Both the position numbers and the translations under genes were made by a program. Shown here piece by piece: positions 23,600 to 33,027 of a stretch of DNA of 64,000 nt. Source of the stretch: Gaiellasilicea sp963761905 (GTDB lineage Bacteria; Actinomycetota; Thermoleophilia; Gaiellales; Gaiellaceae); the NCBI GenBank assembly GCA_963761905.1, contig CAVXIQ010000008.1:490275-554274 (forward strand), in the 5' to 3' direction. The notes beneath the pieces are model-generated. The model was not told where the DNA came from. It saw only the letters and a program-made list of their open reading frames with translations, and did not search any database. Position 1 is the first letter of the stretch. Each line of letters opens with the position of its first letter.

Positions 23600-25242
23600 G
23601 CGAGCAGCAGACCAAGTACATCTTCGTAACGGGCGGTGTCGTCTCGGCGCTCGGCAAGGGTATCGTCGCCGCCTCGCTCGGCCGTCTCCTCAAGGCGCGC
23701 GGGCTGCGCGTCCAGGCGCAGAAGTTCGACCCGTACCTGAACGTCGACCCGGGCACGATGAGCCCCTTCCAGCACGGTGAGGTCTTCGTCACCGAGGACG
23801 GCGCCGAGACCGATCTCGACATCGGCCACTACGAGCGCTTCGTCGACGAGAACATGTCGCGGAACGCGAGCCACAGCGCCGGCGCGATCTGGGAGGCCGT
23901 GCTGCGGAAGGAGCGCAAGGGCGAGTTCCTCGGCGCGACCGTGCAGGTGATCCCGCACATCACGAACGAGATCAAGGCGCGGATCAAGCGCGCCGCCAAG
24001 GCCTCGCCCGCCGACGTCGTGATCAGTGAGATCGGCGGCACCGTCGGCGACATCGAGTCGCTCCCGTTCCTCGAGGCGATCCGTCAGTTCCGGCGCGAGG
24101 TCGGCCCCGAGAACGTCCTCTACCTCCACTGCACGCTCGTCCCGTTCATCGAGGCAGCCGGCGAGCTGAAGACGAAGCCGACCCAGCACTCGGTCAACGA
24201 GCTCCGCCGGATCGGCATCCACCCCGACGTGATCGTCTGCCGCTCGCACGAGGAGCTCGACCAGGGGATCAAGGACAAGATCGCGCTCTTCGCCGACGTC
24301 GACATCGGCTCCGTCGTCGCGTGTCCCGACGTCTCGGACGTCTATCTCGTGCCGGCTGTGCTCCAGGAGGAGGGTCTCGACACGCTCGTCTGCGAGCAGC
24401 TCGGGCTGGAGACGCCGCCCGCCGTGCTCGGCGAGTGGCAGGAGCTGATCGACCGGATCGGCGAGCGAGAGGGAGAAGTCACGATCGCGCTCGTCGGCAA
24501 GTACGTGAAGCTCCACGACGCCTATCTCTCCGTGCACGAGGCGCTGAAGCACGCAGGCGTCCACCAGGGCTGCTCGGTGCGGGTGCAGTGGGTCGACGCC
24601 GAGAACATGTCCTACGAGGAAGCGGCCGACCTGCTCGACGAGGTCGACGGCGTGCTCGTTCCCGGCGGCTTCGGCTCGCGCGGCTGGGAGGGCAAGATCC
24701 TCGCCTGCCAGGTCGCGCGCGAGCGTGGGATCCCGTACCTCGGGATCTGCCTCGGGATGCACGTCGCCGTCTCCGAGTTCGCGCGTCACGTCTGCGGGCT
24801 CGACGGGGCGAACTCGACCGAGATGGATCCCGAGACGCCGTACCCGGTGATCGACCTGCTTCCCGAGCAGAAGGACATCGAGGATCTCGGCGGGACGATG
24901 CGCCTCGGCGCCCAGGCGGTCGAGGTCGCCGACGACACGCGGACGCGGGAGATCTACGGCGAGGCCGTCGTCCACGAGCGTCACCGCCACCGCTACGAGG
25001 TGAACAACCACTACCGGCCGACGCTGATCGAGAACGGTTTGGTGGTCTCCGGCACGTTCCAGGAAGGCCGGCTCGTCGAGATCGTCGAGCTCCCGGATCA
25101 CCCGTGGTTCGTCGCGAGCCAGTTCCACCCGGAGTTCAAGTCGCGCCCGACCCGCCCCGCGCCGCTCTTCCGCGAGTTCGTCGGCGCCGCGCTGGTGCGG
25201 TCGCGCGAGCGGAGCCGGGTCGAGCTGCGCGCCGCCGGCTAG
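23596..25242 (+). CDS. pyrG: CTP synthase
   Basis: Aminates UTP to CTP using glutamine. The 548-residue chain has the synthetase domain (YIFVTGGVVSALGKGIVAAS, QKFDPYLNVDPGTMSPFQHG, EIGGTVGDIES) and a class I glutamine amidotransferase domain (nucleophile elbow GICLGMH, then His and Glu in FHPEFKSRP). The residue after the elbow is His where most family members have Gln. GTG start at 23596 overlaps the upstream stop. The neighbourhood recN-steA-steB-pyrG-NUDIX matches the actinobacterial order. Confidence 0.97.
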   Translation: MSEQQTKYIFVTGGVVSALGKGIVAASLGRLLKARGLRVQAQKFDPYLNVDPGTMSPFQHGEVFVTEDGAETDLDIGHYERFVDENMSRNASHSAGAIWEAVLRKERKGEFLGATVQVIPHITNEIKARIKRAAKASPADVVISEIGGTVGDIESLPFLEAIRQFRREVGPENVLYLHCTLVPFIEAAGELKTKPTQHSVNELRRIGIHPDVIVCRSHEELDQGIKDKIALFADVDIGSVVACPDVSDVYLVPAVLQEEGLDTLVCEQLGLETPPAVLGEWQELIDRIGEREGEVTIALVGKYVKLHDAYLSVHEALKHAGVHQGCSVRVQWVDAENMSYEEAADLLDEVDGVLVPGGFGSRGWEGKILACQVARERGIPYLGICLGMHVAVSEFARHVCGLDGANSTEMDPETPYPVIDLLPEQKDIEDLGGTMRLGAQAVEVADDTRTREIYGEAVVHERHRHRYEVNNHYRPTLIENGLVVSGTFQEGRLVEIVELPDHPWFVASQFHPEFKSRPTRPAPLFREFVGAALVRSRERSRVELRAAG

Positions 25243-25264
25243 CGGCATCTCCTAGGATCGGCTG

Positions 25265-26374
25265 ATGTCGGAGGCCGTCGATCTTTTCCTCGAGCTCGCA
25301 GCGATTCCGAGCCCGCCGGGGGAGGAGCGGGCCGTCGCCGATCGTGTCGTCGCGTACCTCCGCGAGCTCGGGCTCGAGGTCGACGAAGACGACGCCGGCG
25401 CGACGATCGGCTCGAACGCCGGCAATCTCCTCTGCCGGCTTCCCGGTCGAGCAAACGGCGGCACGCCGCTTTTTCTCTGCGCCCACCTCGACACCGTTCC
25501 GCCAACCGGGCCGCTCGAGCCCGTTGTCGAGGAGGGCGTCGTCCGGAACGCGGGCGGGACGATCCTCGGCGCCGACAACAAGGCGGCGGTCGCGGCGATG
25601 CTCGAGGCGGCGCGGCGGATCGTCGAGGAGCAGCGGCCGCACGCGGGCCTCGAGCTGGTCTTTACCCAGAAGGAGGAGGTCGGCCTCCGCGGCGCCGGCG
25701 CCTTCGACCACACGAAGCTCGAGGCGGAGCTCGGCTACGTCTACGACCAGGCGGCGCCGATCGGCCAGATCATCCTCGGAGCGCCTTACGGCCGCACGAT
25801 CTCGGCGCGCTTCCACGGTCGTCCCGCGCACTCGGGGATGGTTCCCGAGGAAGGGCGCTCGGCGATCGCCGCGGCGTCCCGGGCGATCGCCGATCTTCGG
25901 CTCGGCCGGATCGACGAGCAGACGACCGCCAACGTCGGCCTGATCACCGGCGGCAGCGCTCGCAACATCGTTCCCGAGTGGTGCAGCTTCGAGGCGGAGG
26001 CGCGCTCGCACGACGAGCGGGCGCTCGTCGACCTCGTTCAGGAGATGCTCGACACGATGGGCTTTGCCGCCAGTCTCGGCGACTGCACGCTCGAGACCGA
26101 GATCGGCGTCACCTACGACGGCTATCGCCTCCGCCGCGACGACCCGGTCGTGGAGCTGGCCGCGGGCGCGCTCGAGCGGTGCGGCTTCGAGGTCACGACG
26201 GGGCGCACCGGAGGCGGCGCCGACGCCAATGTCTTCAACCAGCGCGGGATTCCGTGCGCGAACCTCGCCAACGGGATGGCCGAGATCCACACCGCCGACG
26301 AGCACATCGCCGTGGCCGATCTCGACGCGATGGTCGACGTGACGCTCGCTCTCGTAGATGCCGCTCGGGCTTAG
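25265..26374 (+). CDS. M20 family metallopeptidase (tripeptidase T-like)
   Basis: A 369-residue zinc-dependent aminopeptidase-like protein. Metal and catalytic motifs are present: CAHLDTVPP, GADNKAAVAA, TQKEEVGLRGAG with the catalytic Glu pair, and ANGMAEIHTADEHI with the last His ligand. A lid/dimerisation domain occupies the middle (GRPAHSGMVPEEGRSAI). The pattern matches PepT/PepT2-like enzymes that trim tripeptides. ATG start at 25265. The 3' end overlaps the DUF3866 gene by 17 bases, suggesting an operon. Confidence 0.92.
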   Translation: MSEAVDLFLELAAIPSPPGEERAVADRVVAYLRELGLEVDEDDAGATIGSNAGNLLCRLPGRANGGTPLFLCAHLDTVPPTGPLEPVVEEGVVRNAGGTILGADNKAAVAAMLEAARRIVEEQRPHAGLELVFTQKEEVGLRGAGAFDHTKLEAELGYVYDQAAPIGQIILGAPYGRTISARFHGRPAHSGMVPEEGRSAIAAASRAIADLRLGRIDEQTTANVGLITGGSARNIVPEWCSFEAEARSHDERALVDLVQEMLDTMGFAASLGDCTLETEIGVTYDGYRLRRDDPVVELAAGALERCGFEVTTGRTGGGADANVFNQRGIPCANLANGMAEIHTADEHIAVADLDAMVDVTLALVDAARA

Positions 26375-27300
26375 ACGCGGGGTCGTCACGGCCGTGCTCG
26401 AGGAGCGCGAGCGGCTGACTCGCCTCGAGGTCGACGGGATCGCCTGCATCGCCTATCCGCGTCTCACCGGCCCGGTCGAGATCGGCGACGACGTGCTCGT
26501 GAACGAGCAGGCGCGCCTCCTCGAGCTCGGCTCCGGCGGCTTCGACGTCCTCTACGCGAACCTGACGCGTGGGCTGGGGCTGCCGGCGGAGGAGGGCGCT
26601 CATGTCGTCAAGCTGCCGTACACGCCGGGGCAAGTGTCGCTACGACACAAGGAGGAGAGCGGCCGAGCTCGCGGCGGCGTTGGACGGCTTGCCCATCGTC
26701 CTCTGCACCCTCCACAGCCAGGTCGCGCCGGTCTGCGCGGCACTCGCCGGGCTCCGGGTCGCCTATGTCCAGGTTCAGGGCGGTGCCCTGCCGGTCTCGC
26801 TCTCCGACGCCGTGAGAACCCTGCAGGAGCGCGGGCTGCTCGGCGTCGCGATCGCGGTCGCGCCGTGCCTCGACGGAGACGTGGAGTGCGTGACCGCGGC
26901 GGCTGCGTTCGCCTACGCGGCGGCCGAGGGCTACGACGCCGTCGTCTGCTCGTTGGGGCCCGGGATCGTGGGCACCGGCTCGCGATTCGGAACGGGCGCG
27001 CTCTCGCTCGCGGACGCGGCGAACGTCGCGACCGCGCTCGGTGGTCGGCCGGTGCTGGCCGTGCGCCGCTCGGAGGCCGACGAGCGTGAACGCCACCGTG
27101 GCACCTCGCACCACGCGGAGACCGTGCTCGAGCTCTGCCTCGGAGCAGTCGTCACCGCCCCGGAGGACGCGGGCGAGGGCTGGGAGGAAGCCTGCGCCGG
27201 CCTCCCGCTCGCCCACATGGGCCGCGGTCCGGCCGAGGACCCGGTCTTCTTCCGCTCAGCCTACGCCGCCGGCCTCGCCGTGCGGGAGCTGCTCGCCTGA
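26358..27300 (+). CDS. DUF3866 family protein (single frameshift near 26655)
   Basis: Reads from ATG 26358 as GVVTAVLEERERLTRLEVDG through YANLTRGLGLP and HVVKLPYTPGQVSLRHKEE, then loses the frame near 26651-26660 (GGAGGAGAGC) and resumes one base over as AAELAAALDGLPIVLCTLHS to the stop at 27300. Joined, it is a protein of about 313 residues of the DUF3866 family, which occurs next to NUDIX and aldo/keto reductase genes in Actinobacteria. Later conserved pieces include VCSLGPGIVGTGSRFGTGA and RGTSHH. The activity is unknown. The loss of AG in a short GA repeat is the simplest explanation. Confidence 0.8.
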
Positions 27301-28074
27301 TGGAGGAGCGCCGCCTCGGGCCTGTCGTCGGGCTCGGCACCTGGAACACGTTCGGCGGCGACGCGCGACTCGCGTCGCGAGGTCGTCGGCGCCGCGCTCG
27401 ACGCCGGCGTCAAGAGCTTCGACTCATCGCCGATGTACGGCGGTGCCGAGGCCTCGCTCGCCGCCGCGCTCGAAGACCGCCGTGACGAGGCGCAGGTGCT
27501 GACGAAGGTCTGGAGCGACGACCGGGACGAGGCGCGCCGCCAGCTCGACGCGCAGCTCCGCTGGTACGGCCGCGTCGAGGTCGAGCAGATCCACAACCTC
27601 GTGGCGTGGGAGGAGCATCTGCCGTGGCTCGAAGCTGTGCGCGACAACGGTCGCCTGGGCAAGCTCGGCGTCACCCACTACTCGCCGGGCGCGTTCGACG
27701 AGATCGCCCGTGCTCTGCGCACGAAGCGCTTCGACACTGTCCAGATTCCGCTCAACCCGCACGAGCGCGAGTGCGAGCGAGTGCTCCTCCCGCTCGCCGA
27801 CGAGCTCGGGGTTGCCGTGATCGTGATGCGACCGCTCGGTGCGGGCTCGCTCGTTCGGAGCCCACCGTCGGCAGACGAGCTGGCGCCGCTTGCCGACTTC
27901 GGGGTCACCACCTGGGCGCAGGCGCTCCTCAAGTGGGCGCTCTCCGACGAGCGCGTCGACGTGGTCATCCCCGCAACCTCGCGCGCGGAGCGCGTCGCCG
28001 AGAACGCTGCGGCCGGCGAACCGCCGTGGTTCGGGCGTGAGGAACGCGCGCTCGTGGAACAGCTCGCAGGATGA
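27300..28074 (+). CDS. Aldo/keto reductase (single frameshift near 27362)
   Basis: A TIM-barrel NADPH-dependent oxidoreductase. The start ATG 27300 overlaps the previous stop and gives EERRLGPVVGLGTWNTFGGDA. The frame breaks between about 27357 and 27370 and continues as REVVGAALDAGVKSFDSSPM, YGGAEASLAAALEDR to the stop at 28074. Total about 258 residues. The catalytic Asp (FDSSPMYG) and Tyr are present. The usual catalytic Lys may be the one in VLTKVW, and the His position reads HNLVAW, so the tetrad looks near normal. Substrate unknown. Confidence 0.85.
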
Positions 28075-28565
28075 AGAAGGTTCGCCGCAGGCAGGTCTAC
28101 GAGGGCAAGCTCTTCGACGTCGTCGTCGAGAACTGGGGCGAGCGCGAGCGGGAGATCGCAGAGCACCCCGGCTCGGTCACGATCGTCCCGATCGACGGCG
28201 AGGGCCGCATCGTGCTCACGCGCCAGTTCCGCGAGGCCGCCCGCAAGGCGCTGCTCGAGCTGCCCGCCGGGATGCTGGAGGACGGCGAGGAGCCGCTGGC
28301 CTGCGCGCAGCGCGAGCTCGCCGAGGAGACGGGGCTTCGCGGCGGCGCGTGGAGCGTGCTCCGCCGGATCCACCCGAGCCCCGGAATCCTGCGCGAGCCG
28401 GTCACGATCTTCCTCGCCGAAGGACTCGAGGAAGGCGAGCGGCAGCTCGAGCAGACCGAGGAGATCGAGGTCGTCCGGCTCTCCCGGACCGAGCTCGAGG
28501 CACGAATCGACGAGCTCGAAGATGCGAAGACGCTCGTCGGCGTTCTTCTCTTCCTGCGCGACTGA
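28071..28565 (+). CDS. NUDIX hydrolase, ADP-ribose pyrophosphatase type
   Basis: A 164-residue protein with a complete Nudix box (GMLEDGEEPLACAQRELAEE followed by TGL) after the ADPRase-type stretch VTIVPIDGEGRIVLTRQFRE. HPSPGILREPVTIFLAE downstream is typical of NudF-like enzymes that hydrolyse ADP-ribose. In M. tuberculosis the NudF-like gene also follows the steA-steB-pyrG group. ATG start overlaps the aldo/keto reductase stop. Confidence 0.93.
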   Translation: MKKVRRRQVYEGKLFDVVVENWGEREREIAEHPGSVTIVPIDGEGRIVLTRQFREAARKALLELPAGMLEDGEEPLACAQRELAEETGLRGGAWSVLRRIHPSPGILREPVTIFLAEGLEEGERQLEQTEEIEVVRLSRTELEARIDELEDAKTLVGVLLFLRD

Positions 28566-28585
28566 GTCTGTATCTTCTGCCGGCC

Positions 28586-29710
28586 ATGAGGATCGGCGTC
28601 GCCAAGGAGATCAAGGCCCAGGAGTACCGCGTGGCGCTGACCCCGGCGGGCGCGCGCGAGCTGGTGCAGCGCGGCCACGAGGTCGTCGTCGAGACGGGCG
28701 CGGGGCTCGGCAGCGCCTTTCAGGACGCCGACTACCAGGCGACCGGCGCGCGGATCGGCTCGGTCGACGAGGTCTGGGAGCAGGCCGACCTGCTGCTCAA
28801 GGTGAAGGAGCCGATCGCATCGGAGTACCCGCGCCTGCGCGAGGGGCTCGTCCTCTTCACCTATCTCCACATCGCCGCCGACGAGCCGCTCACCCGCGCG
28901 CTCGTCGAGAGCGGAATCGCGGCCGTAGCGTATGAGACCGTCGAGACGGACGATCGTCGGCTGCCGCTGCTCGCGCCGATGAGCGAGGTCGCTGGCCGGC
29001 TCGCCGCTCAGGCGGGCGCCCAGTACCTCGAGAAGCCGAAGGGCGGCCGTGGGCTCCTGCTCGGCGGCGTCGCCGGTGTCGCCCCGGGAAAGGTCGTGAT
29101 CATCGGCGGCGGAATCGTCGGCTACAACGCCGCGGTGATCGCGCTCGGGCTCGGCGCGCAGGTGACGATCCTCGACCGCTCGGTCGACCGGATGCGGCAT
29201 CTGGAGGAGATCCTGCACGGCCGCGTCAACCTCGTCATGTCCTCGACGCTGGAGATCGAGAGCTCCATCGTGGACGCCGACGTCGTGATCGGCGCCGTCC
29301 TGATCCCCGGCGCGCTCGCGCCGAAGCTGCTGACCCGCGAGATGGTGACCGGGATGCAGGAGGGGGCCGTCTTCTGCGACGTCGCGATCGACCAGGGCGG
29401 CTGCGCCGAGACGTCGCACGCGACGACGCACGACGATCCGGTCTACGTCGTCGACGGCGTCACCCACTACTGCGTCGCGAACATGCCCGGCGCCGTTCCG
29501 GTCACCTCGACGAAGGCGCTCACGAACGTGACGCTGCCGTACGTCGAGGCGATCGCAGACCATGGCCTGGCCGCTGCGGTCGCGCGCGATCCGGCGCTCG
29601 CCCGCGGCGTCAACGTGCTCGACGGGCGGATCACCTACGAGGCGGTCGCCGAGGCGCACAACCTCGATTACGCGCCGCTGAACGACGTGCTCGCAGCCTC
29701 CGCCGTCTAG
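28586..29710 (+). CDS. ald: Alanine dehydrogenase
   Basis: Reversibly deaminates L-alanine to pyruvate with NAD. The 374-residue chain starts MRIGVAKEIKAQEYRVALTP, then LLLKVKEPIASEY (substrate-binding Lys), AYETVE, MSEVAGRLAAQAGAQYLEK, a Rossmann loop VIIGGGIVGYNAAVIALGLG, DRSVDRM, and NMPGAVPVTST near the C-terminus. All are hallmarks of Ald rather than of the related NAD(P) transhydrogenase alpha subunit, given the absence of membrane helices. Its stop codon overlaps the end of a small minus-strand gene. Confidence 0.96.
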   Translation: MRIGVAKEIKAQEYRVALTPAGARELVQRGHEVVVETGAGLGSAFQDADYQATGARIGSVDEVWEQADLLLKVKEPIASEYPRLREGLVLFTYLHIAADEPLTRALVESGIAAVAYETVETDDRRLPLLAPMSEVAGRLAAQAGAQYLEKPKGGRGLLLGGVAGVAPGKVVIIGGGIVGYNAAVIALGLGAQVTILDRSVDRMRHLEEILHGRVNLVMSSTLEIESSIVDADVVIGAVLIPGALAPKLLTREMVTGMQEGAVFCDVAIDQGGCAETSHATTHDDPVYVVDGVTHYCVANMPGAVPVTSTKALTNVTLPYVEAIADHGLAAAVARDPALARGVNVLDGRITYEAVAEAHNLDYAPLNDVLAASAV

Positions 29711-29850
29711 GTCGCGGCCTTCTTCGCGTCGATCTGCTTCTGGCTCTTCGACGGGCTGAGCTTGACGACGACCCAGGTGATGCCGGCCGCGAGGCTGACG
29801 ACGACGACCATGTAGATCGCCATGCCGATGAGACCGAGGACAGTTTCCAT
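29707..29850 (-). CDS. Small single-TM membrane protein (47 aa)
   Basis: A short minus-strand frame from ATG 29850 to TAG 29707: METVLGLIGMAIYMVVVVS, LAAGITWVVVKLSPSKSQ and a lysine-rich end. One hydrophobic helix with a positive cytoplasmic tail. It fills the gap between ald and deoB and its stop overlaps that of ald by 3 bases. The clean amphipathic layout and position between conserved genes argue that it is real, but no family name or function is known to me. Confidence 0.6.
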   Translation of the reverse strand: METVLGLIGMAIYMVVVVSLAAGITWVVVKLSPSKSQKQIDAKKAAT

Positions 29851-29870
29851 GCGCGCCGTAGACTAGCCGC

Positions 29871-31037
29871 ATGCCGCGCGCGTGCGTCATCGTGCTGGAC
29901 GCCGTCGGGGCGGGTGAGCTGCCCGATGCGGCCTCGTACGGCGACGAGGGGTCGAACACGATCGGGAACGTCGCCCGCGCCGTCGGAGGCCTCGACCTGC
30001 CCGCGCTCGAGGCGCTCGGGCTCGGGAACGCGCTTCCGCTCGACGGCTGCCCGCCGCAGCCGGGCGCGCCGGCGGTCGCCGGCCGGCTCGTCGAGCGCTC
30101 GAAGGGCAAGGACACGACGACCGGTCACTGGGAGCTCGTCGGCGTCGTCACAGAGACGGCGATGCCGACGTACCCGCACGGTTTCCCGCACGACGTGATC
30201 GACCCGTTCATGAACCGCACGGCGCGTGGAGTACTCGGCAACAAGGTCGCGTCCGGCACCGACATCATCGACGAGCTCGGCGAGGAGCATCAGCGCACGG
30301 GCAAGTGGATCGTCTACACCTCCGCCGACTCCGTCTTCCAGATCGCCGCGCACGAGGAGACGATCCCGCTCGAGGAGCTGTACGAGGGGTGTCGGGTCGC
30401 GCGCGAGCTCCTGACGGGGAAGCACGCGGTCGGTCGCGTGATCGCGAGGCCGTTCGCCGGCGAGCCGGGCGAGTACGAGCGAACGCCGAACCGCCACGAC
30501 TTCTCGCTCGAGCCGAAGCGGCCGAACTATCTCTCGCTCGTCCGCGACGCCGGCCACAAGGTCTACGGCGTCGGCAAGATCGGCGACATCTTCGCCGGCT
30601 GCGACATCGACGAGTCGAGCCCGACGAAGTCGAACGTGGACGGGATCAACAAGACGATCGAGCTGCTGCGGACGATCGAGAGCGGGCTCGTCTTCACGAA
30701 CCTCGTCGAGACGGACATGCTCTGGGGCCACCGCAACGACCCGGTCAACTTCCACCGCTGCCTCCAGGACTTCGACCGGCGGCTCGGCGACATCCTCGAC
30801 GCGTTGCAGCCCGGCGACCTGCTGATCCTGACGTCCGACCACGGCTGCGATCCGACGACGCCGTCGACGGATCACTCGCGCGAGCACGCGTTGCTGCTGG
30901 CGTATGCCGCTGGCCGAAACGCGTCGGGACGCGTCCACGAGGGCGAGTTCGCCGACGTCGGCGCGACGGTGAACGCGTGGCTCGGCGGGAAGGCGCCGAG
31001 CCGAGGGATCCCGGGCGCGCCGATCCTGACGCCGTGA
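29871..31037 (+). CDS. deoB: Phosphopentomutase
   Basis: Interconverts (deoxy)ribose 1-phosphate and 5-phosphate in nucleoside salvage. The 388-residue alkaline-phosphatase-fold protein has VIVLDAVGAGELPDAASYGD (metal ligand Asp), GKDTTTGHWEL with the phosphorylated Thr, VYTSADSVFQIAAHEE, and TSDHGCDPTTPSTDHSREH with the remaining metal ligands. ATG start. It overlaps the following methyltransferase by GTGA, and the pyrimidine phosphorylase downstream completes a salvage cluster. Confidence 0.96.
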   Translation: MPRACVIVLDAVGAGELPDAASYGDEGSNTIGNVARAVGGLDLPALEALGLGNALPLDGCPPQPGAPAVAGRLVERSKGKDTTTGHWELVGVVTETAMPTYPHGFPHDVIDPFMNRTARGVLGNKVASGTDIIDELGEEHQRTGKWIVYTSADSVFQIAAHEETIPLEELYEGCRVARELLTGKHAVGRVIARPFAGEPGEYERTPNRHDFSLEPKRPNYLSLVRDAGHKVYGVGKIGDIFAGCDIDESSPTKSNVDGINKTIELLRTIESGLVFTNLVETDMLWGHRNDPVNFHRCLQDFDRRLGDILDALQPGDLLILTSDHGCDPTTPSTDHSREHALLLAYAAGRNASGRVHEGEFADVGATVNAWLGGKAPSRGIPGAPILTP

Positions 31038-31732
31038 ATCTGAACGACCCGAACGTCGTCGCGAAGGAGTATTCGAGCGAGCAGGGGCTCGTTGGAAGGC
31101 GAGACGCGTACCGGTACGCCGATGGACACGACGCGCCTGCTCTCGCAGTCGCGGCGATTCTCGAGGTGAAGCCTCGCCGCGTGCTCGAGGTCGGCTGCGG
31201 CCCGGGCGAGGCGGCAGAGCAGATCGCGACGAGCGGCGCGCAGGTCGAGGCTCTCGACCTCTCGGAGCGGATGGTGTATCTCGCGCGAGAGCGCGGCATC
31301 CGCGCTGAGGTCGGTGACGTCCAACAGCTTCCATTCGAGGACGAGAGCTTCGACGCCGCGCTCGCCGCGTGGATGCTCTACCACGTCCCAGACGTGGAGC
31401 GCGGGATCACGGAGCTTGCGCGCGTCCTGAAACCAAGCGGCCGCCTCGTCGCCGTGACGAACCGCAGCGATCACCTGCGTGAGTTGCGAGAGCTGCTCGG
31501 AGGTGTGAGCCCAGCGCAGTTCAACGACGAAAACGCTCGCGCGATCCTGCTCCGACATTTCGCGCACGTCGAGGAGCGGGACGCGGGTGGCTCGATCAAC
31601 TTTCCGGATCGCGCCGCGGTCGAGGCTTACGTCGAAGCATCGCGGGCTCTCTGGGCGCGGGATCTGCCGGAGGACTTCGACGGCCCGCTCAGCGTTCGCC
31701 GTGCCCCGGTCATCTACGTCGCTACGAAGTGA
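31034..31732 (+). CDS. Class I SAM-dependent methyltransferase
   Basis: A 232-residue Rossmann-fold methyltransferase: RRVLEVGCGPGEAAEQIA (motif I), VEALDLSERMVYLARERG, AEVGDVQQLPFEDESFD (motif II-III) and ARVLKPSGRLVAVTN. The pattern is the UbiE/Methyltransf_11 type and the substrate cannot be inferred. GTG start overlaps deoB, and the stop overlaps the next GTG start, so it is embedded in the deoB-deoA salvage operon despite having no obvious salvage role. Confidence 0.88.
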   Translation: MNLNDPNVVAKEYSSEQGLVGRRDAYRYADGHDAPALAVAAILEVKPRRVLEVGCGPGEAAEQIATSGAQVEALDLSERMVYLARERGIRAEVGDVQQLPFEDESFDAALAAWMLYHVPDVERGITELARVLKPSGRLVAVTNRSDHLRELRELLGGVSPAQFNDENARAILLRHFAHVEERDAGGSINFPDRAAVEAYVEASRALWARDLPEDFDGPLSVRRAPVIYVATK

Positions 31733-33027
31733 TCCGCCCGGCGGAGCTGATCGAGCGGAAGCGGAACGGGGAGGAGCTCGCCGCCGATGAGATCGCCGAA
31801 CTGATTCTCGGCTACGCCCGCGGCGAGATCCCCGACTACCAGCTCGCCGCCTTCTGCATGGCCGTCTACTTCAAGGGCCTGAACGCGGCTGAGACTTACG
31901 CGCTCACCGACGCGATGATCCGGAGCGGCCGGACGCTCGACCTCGGCGGCGCGCTCGGGCGCAAGGTCGTCGACAAGCACTCGACCGGCGGCGTGGGGGA
32001 CAAGACGACGATCGCGGTCGGCCCGATCGTCGCCGCCTGCGGCGTTCCGGTTGGGAAGATGAGTGGGCGCGGGCTCGGGCATACGGGCGGCACGCTCGAC
32101 AAGCTCGAGTCGATTCCGGGTTTCTCCGTCGACCTCTCCGTGGACGCCTTCGTGGCGCAGGTGCGCGAGGTGGGGCTCGCGATCATCGGCCAGACCGACG
32201 ACCTCGTCCCGGCCGACAAGCAGCTCTACGGACTCCGCGACGTCACGGCGACCGTCGACATCGTGCCGCTGATCGCATCGTCGATCATGTCGAAGAAGAT
32301 CGCCGGCGGCGCGGATGCGATCGTGCTCGACGTCAAGGTCGGCGACGGCGCCTTCATGAAGACGCTCGACGACGCGCGCGTGCTCGCCGAGGCGATGCTC
32401 GAGCTCGGCCGGCACGCGGGCCGCGAGGTCGTCTGCCTGCTCACGGACATGGATCAGCCGCTCGGCGCCGCGGTCGGGAACGCGCTCGAGATTGCGGAGG
32501 CTCGTGCGACCGTCTGCGGCGACGGCCCACCCGACTTCACCGAGCTGGTGCTCGACGCGTGCGCTCGGCTGCTGGCGCTCTCCGACCTCGGGATCGACGC
32601 GGACGAGGGGCGGCGGCGAGCCGAGGGTGCAGTGGCTGACGGCTCGGCGCTCGCCGTCTACGAGCGCTGGATCCGGGCGCAGGGCGGCGACCCTGATCCC
32701 GAAGCTCTGCCTCGGGCCGCGGTCGTCCATGAGCTGCGGGCTGCCGCTGCCGGCCACGTCGAGCGGCTCGGGGCTATCGACGTCGGCCACGCCGCGCTCC
32801 ATCTCGGCGCCGGCCGGGCGGCGAAGGGTGACGAGATCGACCATGCCGTCGGCGTCGTCTGCCGGGCCAAGCGCGGCGAGCGTGTGGCAGAGGGAGACGT
32901 TCTTGCCGAGATCCACGCCCGGAACGAAGCCGATGCGAGCGTCGGCGCCGCTGAGGTGTTGGCCGCCTACACGATCGGGGACGATGTCCCCGACGAACGG
33001 CCGATCCTGCTCGATGTCGTCAGCTAG
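31729..33027 (+). CDS. deoA: Pyrimidine-nucleoside / thymidine phosphorylase
   Basis: Phosphorolyses thymidine or uridine to base and sugar 1-phosphate. The 432-residue protein has VDKHSTGGVGDKTTI (phosphate binding), KMSGRGLGHTGGTLDKLE (family signature), SSIMSKKIAGGADAIVLDVK and GDGAFMKT. Signatures are complete. Its sugar-phosphate product is the substrate of the phosphopentomutase encoded just upstream. GTG start at 31729; the stop overlaps the mutM start. Confidence 0.95.
   Translation: MIRPAELIERKRNGEELAADEIAELILGYARGEIPDYQLAAFCMAVYFKGLNAAETYALTDAMIRSGRTLDLGGALGRKVVDKHSTGGVGDKTTIAVGPIVAACGVPVGKMSGRGLGHTGGTLDKLESIPGFSVDLSVDAFVAQVREVGLAIIGQTDDLVPADKQLYGLRDVTATVDIVPLIASSIMSKKIAGGADAIVLDVKVGDGAFMKTLDDARVLAEAMLELGRHAGREVVCLLTDMDQPLGAAVGNALEIAEARATVCGDGPPDFTELVLDACARLLALSDLGIDADEGRRRAEGAVADGSALAVYERWIRAQGGDPDPEALPRAAVVHELRAAAAGHVERLGAIDVGHAALHLGAGRAAKGDEIDHAVGVVCRAKRGERVAEGDVLAEIHARNEADASVGAAEVLAAYTIGDDVPDERPILLDVVS

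Noticed and set aside
26640..26670. Possible programmed ribosomal frameshift in DUF3866 or mutM
   Set aside because: No slippery heptamer or downstream pseudoknot is evident, and several unrelated genes show similar single breaks, so assembly indels are the simpler explanation.
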